Source of the DNA: Scrofimicrobium sp. R131
GTDB lineage: Bacteria > Actinomycetota > Actinomycetes > Actinomycetales > Actinomycetaceae
Assembly (NCBI RefSeq): GCF_040256745.1
Contig: NZ_CP138335.1
Location: 2,108,001-2,172,000, forward strand
DNA: 64,000 bases
Direction: 5' to 3'
Position numbers and translations under genes: made by a program. Positions 42,106 through 50,039 of the stretch are shown here, one piece after another. The notes under the pieces were generated by a model. That model had not been told where the DNA came from. It ran no database searches and worked only from the letters and a program-made list of their open reading frames with translations. The stretch's first letter is position 1, and each line of letters opens with the position of its first letter.

Positions 42106-43083
42106 CTAGTCGGCTTTCCCCTCGAACAGCACCGAGTTCATCCACTCCCAGGCCCGACCAAAATCGTCATCGGAGGTGCCCGGGCGCACCTGGGCGCGAA
42201 CCCCGTCCACCCGCGGGTAGGAGCCGAGGAACTTCACTTCGGGGCAGGTCCGGTACAGCCCGACCAGGGCCGCCTTGACCCGCTCTTCCTGCACGTGGCC
42301 GGCAATGTCGATGGAGAACGCGTAGGAGCCCAGCCCGTCCCCACCGGGACGCGACTCGATCCGGGACAGATTCACGCCGCGGGCCGAGAACTGCTCCAGC
42401 ATGGTCAGCAGCGCGCCCGCCTCGTCGTCGGGCAGCTTCACCTGAACGGTGGTTTTGTCCGCGCCGGTTTTTGGCGGAATCGCGCCGGGCAGAGAGACCA
42501 TGACAAACCGGGTGACCGCCCCCCGGTTGTCCGCCACATCCTGGTACATCGCTTCCAGCCCGTAGCGTTCCACCGAAACCGCGTTGCACAGGGCCGCCTG
42601 AATAGACACGTCGGCGGTGCCCCCCAGCAGCTCCGCGGCCGAGGCGGTGGAGGTGGTTGGCACGTGGACGGCACCGGGGAAGTTTTCCTCCACCCAGCCG
42701 CGGCACTGGGCCCAGGCGTGCGGGTGGGTGCCGATGAACTTGACGTCCTCTTTCCGGGTTCCGGGGCGGACCGCGAAAGAGAAGGAAACGGGGACGATCA
42801 TCTCGCAGACGATCACCAGGCCCCCCTGCGAGAGGGCGTCGATAGTGGCGTTGACCCCGCCTTCGATCGAGTTTTCGATCGGGACGACCGCCCGGTCGGC
42901 CTCCCCGGTCCGGACCGCCTCCAACGCCTGCCCGACCGAGGTTTTCGGCTGCAGTTTGGCGCCGGCGGGGGCCACCTGCCAGAGGGCCTGCTCGGTGAAA
43001 GTGCCGAAGGGACCCAGGAAAGAAATCGTCACTTCCGGGCCGGCAAAGGGCGGTCCGGGGAAGTTCGTTGGTTCCTGGGTCAT
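42106..43083 (-). CDS. pheA: Prephenate dehydratase
   Basis: Converts prephenate to phenylpyruvate in phenylalanine synthesis; 325 aa, without a chorismate mutase domain. Landmarks are SFLGPFGTFTEQAL at the N-terminus, VVPIENSIEGGVNATIDAL, and the Thr-containing active-site pattern TRFVMVSL. The ACT regulatory domain contains GVNLSRIESRP, the phenylalanine-binding ESRP. GGAAGGAAGACTG precedes the ATG. It follows the DUF6541 gene by 14 bp and is probably in the same transcript. Confidence 0.94.
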   Translation of the reverse strand: MTQEPTNFPGPPFAGPEVTISFLGPFGTFTEQALWQVAPAGAKLQPKTSVGQALEAVRTGEADRAVVPIENSIEGGVNATIDALSQGGLVIVCEMIVPVSFSFAVRPGTRKEDVKFIGTHPHAWAQCRGWVEENFPGAVHVPTTSTASAAELLGGTADVSIQAALCNAVSVERYGLEAMYQDVADNRGAVTRFVMVSLPGAIPPKTGADKTTVQVKLPDDEAGALLTMLEQFSARGVNLSRIESRPGGDGLGSYAFSIDIAGHVQEERVKAALVGLYRTCPEVKFLGSYPRVDGVRAQVRPGTSDDDFGRAWEWMNSVLFEGKAD

Positions 43084-43097
43084 CAGTCTTCCTTCCG

Positions 43098-45044
43098 TTA
43101 GTCACAGGCGGTGATACGGTACACCCGAGCAGTATCCCCCTCGGCGACCAGTTCGAAGCCCGTGGAGGTGTCCACGTTGTACAGGCCCGGCGTCCGATCG
43201 GAGCGGAGCCTCGAATAGTAGTGTCCATCATTGTCGGCGTAGAAGTGGGTGATGCCCTCTTCGCGGACAGCCTGACAGACGCTCGGGTCCGTCTGAATCT
43301 GGTTGAACCGCTGCACCAGAATCGTCTCGTTGTCCGACGGGTTCGACGACAGGGTCAGCGCCGGGAAGAACACTTCCCGCTGCCCTATCACCTGGGCGTA
43401 GACCGAGCCGTTCTGCGGGTCGCCCAGCACCCGAGCATCCGGGGGCAGCAGGTCCGGCAGGCTGCGGAGCATTTCCAGTTCCCCGGCGGTCGCCATTCCC
43501 GGTTTGCCGAGGCGGTCCGGGTCGTAAACCGATTGGGCCGCGCCGATCCGGGCGCCCAGCCCCTCGCCGCCACTGGCCACCAGCAGCACCACCACCAGCA
43601 GCGCGTTCGCGTAGCGCAGGCCCGCCTGACTGAGCCAGTGGGCCACCGCCACGACCCCGAGGGCAGCCAGTGGCACGATCGCCAGGCTTTCCGGCTCCAT
43701 TGTCCGGCGCGGATCCAGGAACCAGGGGGCCACCAGCCACTGCCGGAAAGCCGAGTTGGGCGCGTACGCCACGAAGGTAATCAGCGCGAACAGCGCGAAA
43801 GAGAAGGCCGGCCAGCGCGGCTGGGACCGGATCAGCCCGACCACCAGCAGGGCGGCCAGGATCCCGGACCAGACGAACAGGCTCAGGGAGTTGGGGTAGG
43901 GCGGGGTTGGGGTCAGCAGGTTCGCGAACGCCACTTGCCAGGAGACTCCCGAACGCGGGTACTCGCCCATCGACCGAACGGACGGCGACTGCATCACCAC
44001 CAGGACGACGGCCACCCCGGCCACGACCGCGGCCCAAAGAGACCCGAGCCGGCCCCACCGGCGAGCGGGCCAGTACTTCCCGGTCAGGTGGAAGACCCCG
44101 GCCAGGACGGCGGGGGTGAGCAGCACCAGCAGGTTGAAAGCAATGATCGGGTGGACGACGGCCGCCCCGATAATGGACAGGGCCAGGACGATGACCCCAC
44201 CCACCAGTTTTGAGCGCGAGACCTGCCCGGTCCCGTCCCACCATTCCAGCAGGTGGCGGCCCAGCAGGATCATCATCGAGGCAATCCCGGGTAGCAGCGC
44301 CACCGTGGTGGCGTTCGGCCACTGCGAGTAGGCCATCAGGGCGTCGCCGGGCATGGAGAGCATTCCCCCGGCCAGCAGCGGCGCCACCCAGGCCGCCTGC
44401 GGGAACAGCATCCGCGTGTAGGCTCCAGCCCCCACCACCCACAGGAGAATCAGGGCCAGGGTGGAGGCGTTCGCCCCCAGCACCACGGTGCTCGGGGTGG
44501 TGAACAGGGCGGTGAAAATGTGCCAACCCAGCGGGTAGGCGGTGGCGTTTCCCTCGCGGAAACTCTCATCCAGGCCCGAACCCATCCGGCCGTCACCCAG
44601 ATGATTGATGGACCAGACGCCGTTCATGTGGAACGAGGGGTCCCACTGCTGCACCGGGTTGGTGGCCGGTCCACTGACCACCATCGGCACCACGGCCAGC
44701 ACCCAGCCGAGGGCGACCGCGGCCCAGAAGGCCCACCCCCAGGGCTGGACCGGGTGGGAGGCTCCGCGCCTTCCCCAGCCGGTTCGCCACCGCCAGACGA
44801 AAACGCCGAAGCCGGTGACGCCAATTAGGGCCAGGACCGGAATTACCCGCGCCCCCGACCAGAAGATTCCGAGCCAGTTGTACAGGTAGCCGAGCCCCAC
44901 CACCAGCGCGACGGTGACCGCGGGAGCGAACACCCCCGCAATGAAGGCCGGCACCCGGGCGGCGCGCAACCAGAAGTAGCTGGTTCCCACCGCCACCAGG
45001 GCCATGGCCGCCGCCAACGCGACGGCTAGGAGCCAACTAGTCAC
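43098..45044 (-). CDS. DUF6541-type polytopic membrane protein
   Basis: A 648-aa protein with about 12 transmembrane helices and a soluble C-terminal domain of about 130 residues (from about residue 515). The fold resembles GT-C glycosyltransferases. The extracytoplasmic first loop has WDPSFHMNGVWSI and the segment NATAYPLGWHIFTALF, compatible with an acidic catalytic loop. The family occurs in actinobacteria and bifidobacteria with unknown function. It overlaps the dedA gene by 8 bp upstream. A role in envelope polysaccharide assembly is an inference from fold alone. Confidence 0.75.
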   Translation of the reverse strand: MTSWLLAVALAAAMALVAVGTSYFWLRAARVPAFIAGVFAPAVTVALVVGLGYLYNWLGIFWSGARVIPVLALIGVTGFGVFVWRWRTGWGRRGASHPVQPWGWAFWAAVALGWVLAVVPMVVSGPATNPVQQWDPSFHMNGVWSINHLGDGRMGSGLDESFREGNATAYPLGWHIFTALFTTPSTVVLGANASTLALILLWVVGAGAYTRMLFPQAAWVAPLLAGGMLSMPGDALMAYSQWPNATTVALLPGIASMMILLGRHLLEWWDGTGQVSRSKLVGGVIVLALSIIGAAVVHPIIAFNLLVLLTPAVLAGVFHLTGKYWPARRWGRLGSLWAAVVAGVAVVLVVMQSPSVRSMGEYPRSGVSWQVAFANLLTPTPPYPNSLSLFVWSGILAALLVVGLIRSQPRWPAFSFALFALITFVAYAPNSAFRQWLVAPWFLDPRRTMEPESLAIVPLAALGVVAVAHWLSQAGLRYANALLVVVLLVASGGEGLGARIGAAQSVYDPDRLGKPGMATAGELEMLRSLPDLLPPDARVLGDPQNGSVYAQVIGQREVFFPALTLSSNPSDNETILVQRFNQIQTDPSVCQAVREEGITHFYADNDGHYYSRLRSDRTPGLYNVDTSTGFELVAEGDTARVYRITACD

Positions 45045-45708
45045 TCTGTTTTGCCTTCCGGCGTTGGACCAACACCTCCACCACCATGGGGATGACCGAA
45101 ACCAAAACGATCAGCAGAATGATGATTTCCAAGTTGTCGTGCACCCAGGGTCGATCGCCCAGCAAAGCCCCAATCATGGTCACCCCGACCCCCCAGATGG
45201 CGGCGCCCAACGTGTTGAACACGACAAACCGACCAAACGGGAAGCGGGCGGTCCCCGCTGCAATCGGCACAAAAGTGCGAACAATTGGGACGAAGCGACC
45301 CAGAATGAGGGAGCGTCCGCCATAGCGGGCAAAGTAGTTTTCCGCCTGCTCCAGGTGTTCGGTTTTAAGAATGCGCGCATCCGGTTTGAAGAGCCCGCGC
45401 CCGTAGCGCCGACCCAGCCAGTAGCCAATCTGCGCTCCCAGGAAGGCAGCGAGCAAAATCACGCCAATTAGTAGCCAAAGGTTGAGATTCAACTGAGTGT
45501 GCAGCAGACCCGCCGCAAAGATCAGAGAGTCTCCGGGAAGAATCGGGAACAACACCCCAGATTCAATAAAGACAATTAGCGCCACTCCAAGCAGCACCCA
45601 CGGTCCCATGGTTAGGAGAAGATCTTCCGGGTTCTTGAACCAATCAATCACGGTTGAGAACCAGGAGGAATCCCCCTGCGAGAAAAACACCAGACTGTTC
45701 GCGTGCAA
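45037..45708 (-). CDS. DedA-family membrane protein
   Basis: A 223-aa SNARE-associated/VTT-domain protein. Family marks are FIESGVLFPILPGDSLIFAA, GAQIGYWLGRRYGRGLF and the re-entrant RFVPIVRTFVPIAAG. Members act in lipid scrambling or undecaprenyl-phosphate recycling. The start is TTG at 45708, with GAGGTGG 4 nt upstream. A TAGACT at 45743-45748 (minus strand) would give a leader of about 30 nt. It heads an operon with the DUF6541 gene and pheA. Confidence 0.87.
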   Translation of the reverse strand: MHANSLVFFSQGDSSWFSTVIDWFKNPEDLLLTMGPWVLLGVALIVFIESGVLFPILPGDSLIFAAGLLHTQLNLNLWLLIGVILLAAFLGAQIGYWLGRRYGRGLFKPDARILKTEHLEQAENYFARYGGRSLILGRFVPIVRTFVPIAAGTARFPFGRFVVFNTLGAAIWGVGVTMIGALLGDRPWVHDNLEIIILLIVLVSVIPMVVEVLVQRRKAKQSD

Positions 45709-45766
45709 TAGACCACCTCAAGAGTTAGACGCTGTCACCAGTAGTCTAGTGTCCCCGTTCCGTGGT

Positions 45767-45772
45767 TACACT
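45767..45772 (+). promoter_or_regulatory. Putative -10 element, leaderless start
   Basis: TACACT ends 7 nt before the ATG at 45780 and no ribosome site is present. It lies 18 bp from the TAGACT that probably drives dedA on the other strand. Confidence 0.45.
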
Positions 45773-45779
45773 TGTCAAC

Positions 45780-48314
45780 ATGGATGAGCTTCTAGTTAGG
45801 AAGCGCCTGCCTGAACCCGTGGTGGTGGCCGACCGACTCCCGGTCCGCCAGCGTCGCCCGGAAGACCTGTACGAGGCGGGGGCTAACCTCCTCGGCATTG
45901 CTTTGGTGCTGCTGCTGGGGGTTTACGCCCATTCCACCACCCTCGGGGTGACAGAAGATGTGCGGGTAGCTTTCGGCTCGGTCATCCGTCAGCTGCTGCT
46001 GGTCCCAGTTTCGGTCATCCAGGGACTGTTTGTGATTTTGGCGCCAACCGCGGTGATTTTCGCCCTGGCGCGCCGCGGGCGGATCCGTTCCATCCTGGCG
46101 GTGCTGGTCACCGGCGCGGTCACCGCTATTCTCGGCTGGCTCATCTCCATGCTGATTCCGCACCTGCCGGTCCCGCTGGTCGACTCGCTCCTGGTCAACA
46201 CGCCCTCCGGGGCCGTCACCTCCGTCGACGTGGTGATTATGGTGCTGGTGGCCGCCCTGACGGTGGCCGGGGACGGCAGCCGGGTCAAGTCGATCCGCTA
46301 CTCCTGGTACGGCATCTGGTTCCTGCTGGTGGTCGGGGTGATCCGCGGGACCACCACGGTGGCCGCGGTCCTGGTCACCGTGCTCCTGGGCCGAATGATC
46401 GGGTGTTTGGCCCGGTGGATCCTCGGCTTCTCCGACCGGCGCGCCACCCCAACCGACCTGGTGGAGGCCCTCCTCACCGTCGGAATCACCCCGAAGACGG
46501 TCATTCGCGCGGACCTGGACCAGGAGCTGGACTCCTGGCGGATCACCGAGTCGGACCGCCAACCCGATTTTGCCTCCGGCCTGGTCAACCCCGAGTTGGA
46601 GCGCGAACACCTGGCCGGCCTCTGCCGGCTCAAGCAGGCCGAGCCGCACCGATCCAGCTTTGCCGACCGGCACTACCAGGTGGTGACCGCGGACGGGCGG
46701 CACCTGGACCTGCACGTGCTGGACCCGTCCCGCGCCATCACCGGCACCATTGGGGACCTGTGGGACAACTTCCGGCTCCGGGGCCTCTCCCGCTGGATTT
46801 CCCCCACCCTGAAAGCCAACGCTGAGCGGGCCGTCCTCACCACCCACGTGGCGGTCGAGGCCGGCGCTCACACCCCGCCCCCGGTGGGGATTGCCGAGGC
46901 GGGGGACTCCGTCGTCGTGGTCTGGGAGCAGCTGCCCCCGGTCTCCACCCTGCTGGCCCTGCGCCACCACGAGGTGCCCCTGGGTGACGAGGTGCTCACC
47001 CAGGCGTGGGAGCAGCTCCTCTCCGCCCACAGCCGCGGGGTCTCCCACCGGAACCTCGACGTCGACTCGCTGGTGCTCGACGCGGATCAGCAGCTGTGGA
47101 TCCTCCACTGGGATCAGGGCGAGGTGGCCACGGGCGAGCTGAACCGGCACATTGACCGGGCCCAAATGCTGGCGCACCTGGCCCTGGTGGCGGGACCCGA
47201 GCGGGCGCTCGCCTCCGCTCGACGCTACTTTTCGGTCTCGGAACTGCTGGCGATCTCCCTGGTGCTGCAGGGCGCTGTCCTCCCCCCGGGGGTGCGCGGC
47301 CAGCTGCGGCGCACCAAAGTGCTGGAGGAGCTGCGCTCCAACCTGGCGGAACTGACCGAAGCCACCCCGCAGGTAACCACGCCGCTGCGACTGCAGCGCT
47401 TCTCCCTGCGCACCGTGCTGATGGCCATCTTGGCCCTGGCGGTGCTGGTCGCGGTCGTCGGCGGCCTGAACTTCAACGCAATTATGAACGCGGCGCAGGA
47501 TGCCAACGCCTGGTGGATGCTGGCCGCCTTCCTGATTGGTTCCACCACCTGGCTGGCGGCCGCCATGCCGCTGGTGGCGTTTGCCCCCAAGAAGATCAGC
47601 CTCTGGCAGGCCACCTTGGCGCAGATGGGCGGCTCCCTGGCCAACATTGTGGCCCCCGCCGGCGTCGGCCCGGCCGCCTTCAACCTGCGGTTCTTGAACA
47701 AGCAGGGGGTGGCCATGCCGCTGGCGGTGGCCACGGTGACGCTGGTGCAGATCTCCCAGTTCCTCACCTCGGTGGTGCTGCTGCTGGGAATTGTGGTCAT
47801 CACCGGAACCTCCCTGGACATTCCGATCCCCACCATGACCATCGTCTGGGTGCTGGCCGCGATCCTGGCCCTGGTCGCCACCCTGCTGGCGATCCCAATG
47901 ATCCGCAACTGGATCTGGGCGAAGGTCAAACCCACCTGGGAGCAGGTCTACCCGCAGCTGCTCTGGATCATGGGACACCCGAAGGAACTCGGGTTCGCCA
48001 TGGCCGGGAACCTGCTCGGGAACCTCGGGTTCATCGGCGCGTTCGCCGCCTCCCTGGCCGCCTTCGGCTACTACCTGAGCCCGATGACGGTGACGATCAC
48101 CTTCCTGGTGTCCACCACCCTCGGCTCGATCATTCCTTCCCCCGGCGGCATCGGCCCGGTGGAGGCGGCCCTCACCGGTGGGCTCCAGGTGGCGGGGATT
48201 CCCGGCGCGGTCGCCATCTCCGCCGCGGTCATATACCGCCTGGTCACCTTCTACGGCCGGATCCCCTTCGGGTGGCTGGCGATGCGGTACCTGCAGCGCC
48301 GGGACCTGATCTAG
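45780..48314 (+). CDS. MprF/UPF0104-type flippase-like protein with internal kinase-like domain
   Basis: An 844-aa membrane protein. The N-terminal part (about 30-225) has five or six helices. A soluble middle (about 230-540) resembles a degraded protein-kinase/APH fold: SRGVSHRNLDVDSLVLD parallels the catalytic loop and LWILHWDQGE the metal-binding region. The C-terminal part (about 555-830) is the lysylphosphatidylglycerol synthase TM/UPF0104 domain, with GGSLANIVAPAGVGPAAFNL and IIPSPGGIGPVEAALTGGL. It may flip or sense lipids. The ATG at 45780 is preferred over an open frame to 45762 because of the -10 at 45767. Kinase activity is doubtful. Confidence 0.8.
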   Translation: MDELLVRKRLPEPVVVADRLPVRQRRPEDLYEAGANLLGIALVLLLGVYAHSTTLGVTEDVRVAFGSVIRQLLLVPVSVIQGLFVILAPTAVIFALARRGRIRSILAVLVTGAVTAILGWLISMLIPHLPVPLVDSLLVNTPSGAVTSVDVVIMVLVAALTVAGDGSRVKSIRYSWYGIWFLLVVGVIRGTTTVAAVLVTVLLGRMIGCLARWILGFSDRRATPTDLVEALLTVGITPKTVIRADLDQELDSWRITESDRQPDFASGLVNPELEREHLAGLCRLKQAEPHRSSFADRHYQVVTADGRHLDLHVLDPSRAITGTIGDLWDNFRLRGLSRWISPTLKANAERAVLTTHVAVEAGAHTPPPVGIAEAGDSVVVVWEQLPPVSTLLALRHHEVPLGDEVLTQAWEQLLSAHSRGVSHRNLDVDSLVLDADQQLWILHWDQGEVATGELNRHIDRAQMLAHLALVAGPERALASARRYFSVSELLAISLVLQGAVLPPGVRGQLRRTKVLEELRSNLAELTEATPQVTTPLRLQRFSLRTVLMAILALAVLVAVVGGLNFNAIMNAAQDANAWWMLAAFLIGSTTWLAAAMPLVAFAPKKISLWQATLAQMGGSLANIVAPAGVGPAAFNLRFLNKQGVAMPLAVATVTLVQISQFLTSVVLLLGIVVITGTSLDIPIPTMTIVWVLAAILALVATLLAIPMIRNWIWAKVKPTWEQVYPQLLWIMGHPKELGFAMAGNLLGNLGFIGAFAASLAAFGYYLSPMTVTITFLVSTTLGSIIPSPGGIGPVEAALTGGLQVAGIPGAVAISAAVIYRLVTFYGRIPFGWLAMRYLQRRDLI

Positions 48315-48319
48315 CCTGC

Positions 48320-48348
48320 TTGACACCGCTGGGCCCGGCCCCTAGCCT
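48320..48348 (+). promoter_or_regulatory. Sigma-70-type promoter of the ABC-F gene
   Basis: A perfect -35 TTGACA (48320-48325), a 17-bp spacer and -10 TAGCCT (48343-48348). Transcription would start at about 48355-48356, leaving a leader of about 76 nt. Confidence 0.65.
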
Positions 48349-48355
48349 GGGTCCC

Positions 48356-48367
48356 GTGTGGAACTGA
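48356..48367 (+). other. Possible leaderless 3-codon upstream ORF
   Basis: The predicted transcript would begin with GTG TGG AAC TGA (Met-Trp-Asn-stop). Mini-ORFs in the leaders of antibiotic-resistance ABC-F genes mediate induction in other bacteria. Here it is only a positional suggestion. Confidence 0.25.
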
Positions 48368-48431
48368 CTTTTGACCCTGCGCGCTCGCGGATCACCCGGC
48401 GCGCCTGCCCGCCCAGTCAAAGGCGTTCCCT

Positions 48432-50039
48432 ATGTCATTACACTTTTTGCGCGCAACCGGAATTTCCCGCAGCTTCGGCGCCCACCAGGTCCTGACCGAC
48501 ATTTCCCTCACGATTCAGGCGCAGACGCGCGCCGGTTTGATCGGCCAGAACGGTTCGGGCAAGTCGACGCTGATGCGGATCCTCGCCGGGGTGGACCAGC
48601 CCGACACCGGGGTGGTGGAGACCTCCCCCGGAGCCCAGGTCGGGCTGCTGTGGCAGGATTTTCCCCTGCCTGCCGAGGCCTCGGTCCACACCGCCGCGGA
48701 GCTGGCCCAGCGGCCGCTGCTCGACCTGCGGGGCCGCCTCGAATCCCTAGCCGTCGACCTGGCCGCTCACCCAGGTAACCCGGAGCTGCTGACCGCCTAC
48801 GGGCAGACCCTGGAGCAGGCAGACCGGCTGGAAGTCTGGACCCTGGAAGCAACCCGCGACCAGACGCTGGCCGGGCTGGGATTGGGCGAGGTGGATCCGG
48901 CCCGGACGGTCGGCACCCTCTCCGGCGGGCAGCGTTCCCGCCTGGCCCTCGCCTGCCTGCTCCTGTCCCGGCCCGACGTGCTGCTGCTCGATGAGCCCAC
49001 CAATCACCTGGACGAGGCGGCCACCACTTTTCTGGCCGGCACGGTTCGGGACTGGCCGGGACCGGTGCTGGTCGCCTCCCACGATCGGGCTTTTCTGGAG
49101 GAGTCGGCCACCGAAATCCTGGACTTGGACCCGGATCCCAGCGGGGCCGGGGGCCTGACCCGGACCCGGGGCGGGTTCTCCGACTACATTCTGGCTCGCC
49201 TGGATCAGCGGGCAGCCTGGGAGCGCCAGTACCAGCTGGAGCAGGCGGAGCTTCGGCGGCTGCGCGGCCGGGTCCGCCAGGATCACCAGGTGGGGCACCC
49301 GGGGGCAAAACCGCGAACCGAGGGCGGAAGCGCCAAGAAGTTCTACGCGGATCGCAATGCGCGCGTGGTCAAGCGGCGGGTGGATGACGCCTCCCGGCGC
49401 CTGACCGAGCTGAGCGAACAGCAGGTCCGAAAACCCCCGCGCGAACTGGCTTTTGCCGGGCTGACCCGCGGGGGCGCCCCCCAGTCGGGACGGGTGCTGC
49501 TGCGCGACGCCCAGGTGACCGGGCGCCTGGCCCCAGTCAGTTTGGACCTCTCCCCGGGGGAGCAGCTGCTGCTGGTGGGGCCGAACGGCTCCGGCAAATC
49601 CACCCTGCTGGCGGTGCTGGCCGGGCAGGTGCCCCTCACCGGCGGTCAGGTGCAGGTCAGCGGCAGTTTCGGGCTGCTGGGGCAGGAACCCGCCCCGGTC
49701 CCCGACCTGACGGTGGAGCAGATCTACCGCCGGGAGGTTGGGGAGGACGCGCCGGCCCTGACCGAGTTCGGCCTGCTGGCCCCGCGCGAGCTCAACCGCC
49801 CGGGCCGTCACCTCTCCACCGGGCAGGTGCGCCGCCTCGAACTGGCGATGATTCTGGCCCGGCCCCCGGCCATTTTGGCGCTGGATGAGCCGACCAACCA
49901 CCTGTCGCTGGACCTGGTCACCCTGCTGGAGGAACTGCTGCCCACCTACCCGGGGATCGCCGTCCTGACCAGTCACGACCGGTGGCTGCGCCGACGTTGG
50001 GCGGGGCCGCAGCTGGAACTGGTTCCGGCCGTCCGCTAG
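48432..50039 (+). CDS. ABC-F family ATPase
   Basis: A 535-aa soluble protein with two ABC domains and no membrane part. Walker A1 is GQNGSGKST at 38-46 and signature 1 LSGGQRSRLALACLLL, with DEPTNHLDEAAT. Walker A2 is GPNGSGKST near 384, followed by the second signature-like STGQVRRLELAMIL and DEPTNHLSLDL. The arginine/lysine-rich linker between the domains (about 250-320) would reach the ribosomal peptidyl-transferase region. Members rescue stalled ribosomes or give resistance to macrolides, lincosamides or pleuromutilins. The second signature is degenerate. The site AAAGG lies 8 nt before the ATG. Resistance role unproven. Confidence 0.85.
   Translation: MSLHFLRATGISRSFGAHQVLTDISLTIQAQTRAGLIGQNGSGKSTLMRILAGVDQPDTGVVETSPGAQVGLLWQDFPLPAEASVHTAAELAQRPLLDLRGRLESLAVDLAAHPGNPELLTAYGQTLEQADRLEVWTLEATRDQTLAGLGLGEVDPARTVGTLSGGQRSRLALACLLLSRPDVLLLDEPTNHLDEAATTFLAGTVRDWPGPVLVASHDRAFLEESATEILDLDPDPSGAGGLTRTRGGFSDYILARLDQRAAWERQYQLEQAELRRLRGRVRQDHQVGHPGAKPRTEGGSAKKFYADRNARVVKRRVDDASRRLTELSEQQVRKPPRELAFAGLTRGGAPQSGRVLLRDAQVTGRLAPVSLDLSPGEQLLLVGPNGSGKSTLLAVLAGQVPLTGGQVQVSGSFGLLGQEPAPVPDLTVEQIYRREVGEDAPALTEFGLLAPRELNRPGRHLSTGQVRRLELAMILARPPAILALDEPTNHLSLDLVTLLEELLPTYPGIAVLTSHDRWLRRRWAGPQLELVPAVR

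Noticed and set aside
41842-44213. Long plus-strand frames over pheA and the DUF6541 gene
   Set aside because: Arg/Gly/Pro/His-rich shadows of genuine minus-strand genes.
45792-48326. 844-aa open frame antisense to the flippase-like gene
   Set aside because: It is a high-GC codon shadow: Gly/Gln/His/Arg-rich without hydrophobic core or family motifs, while the other strand has clear domains.
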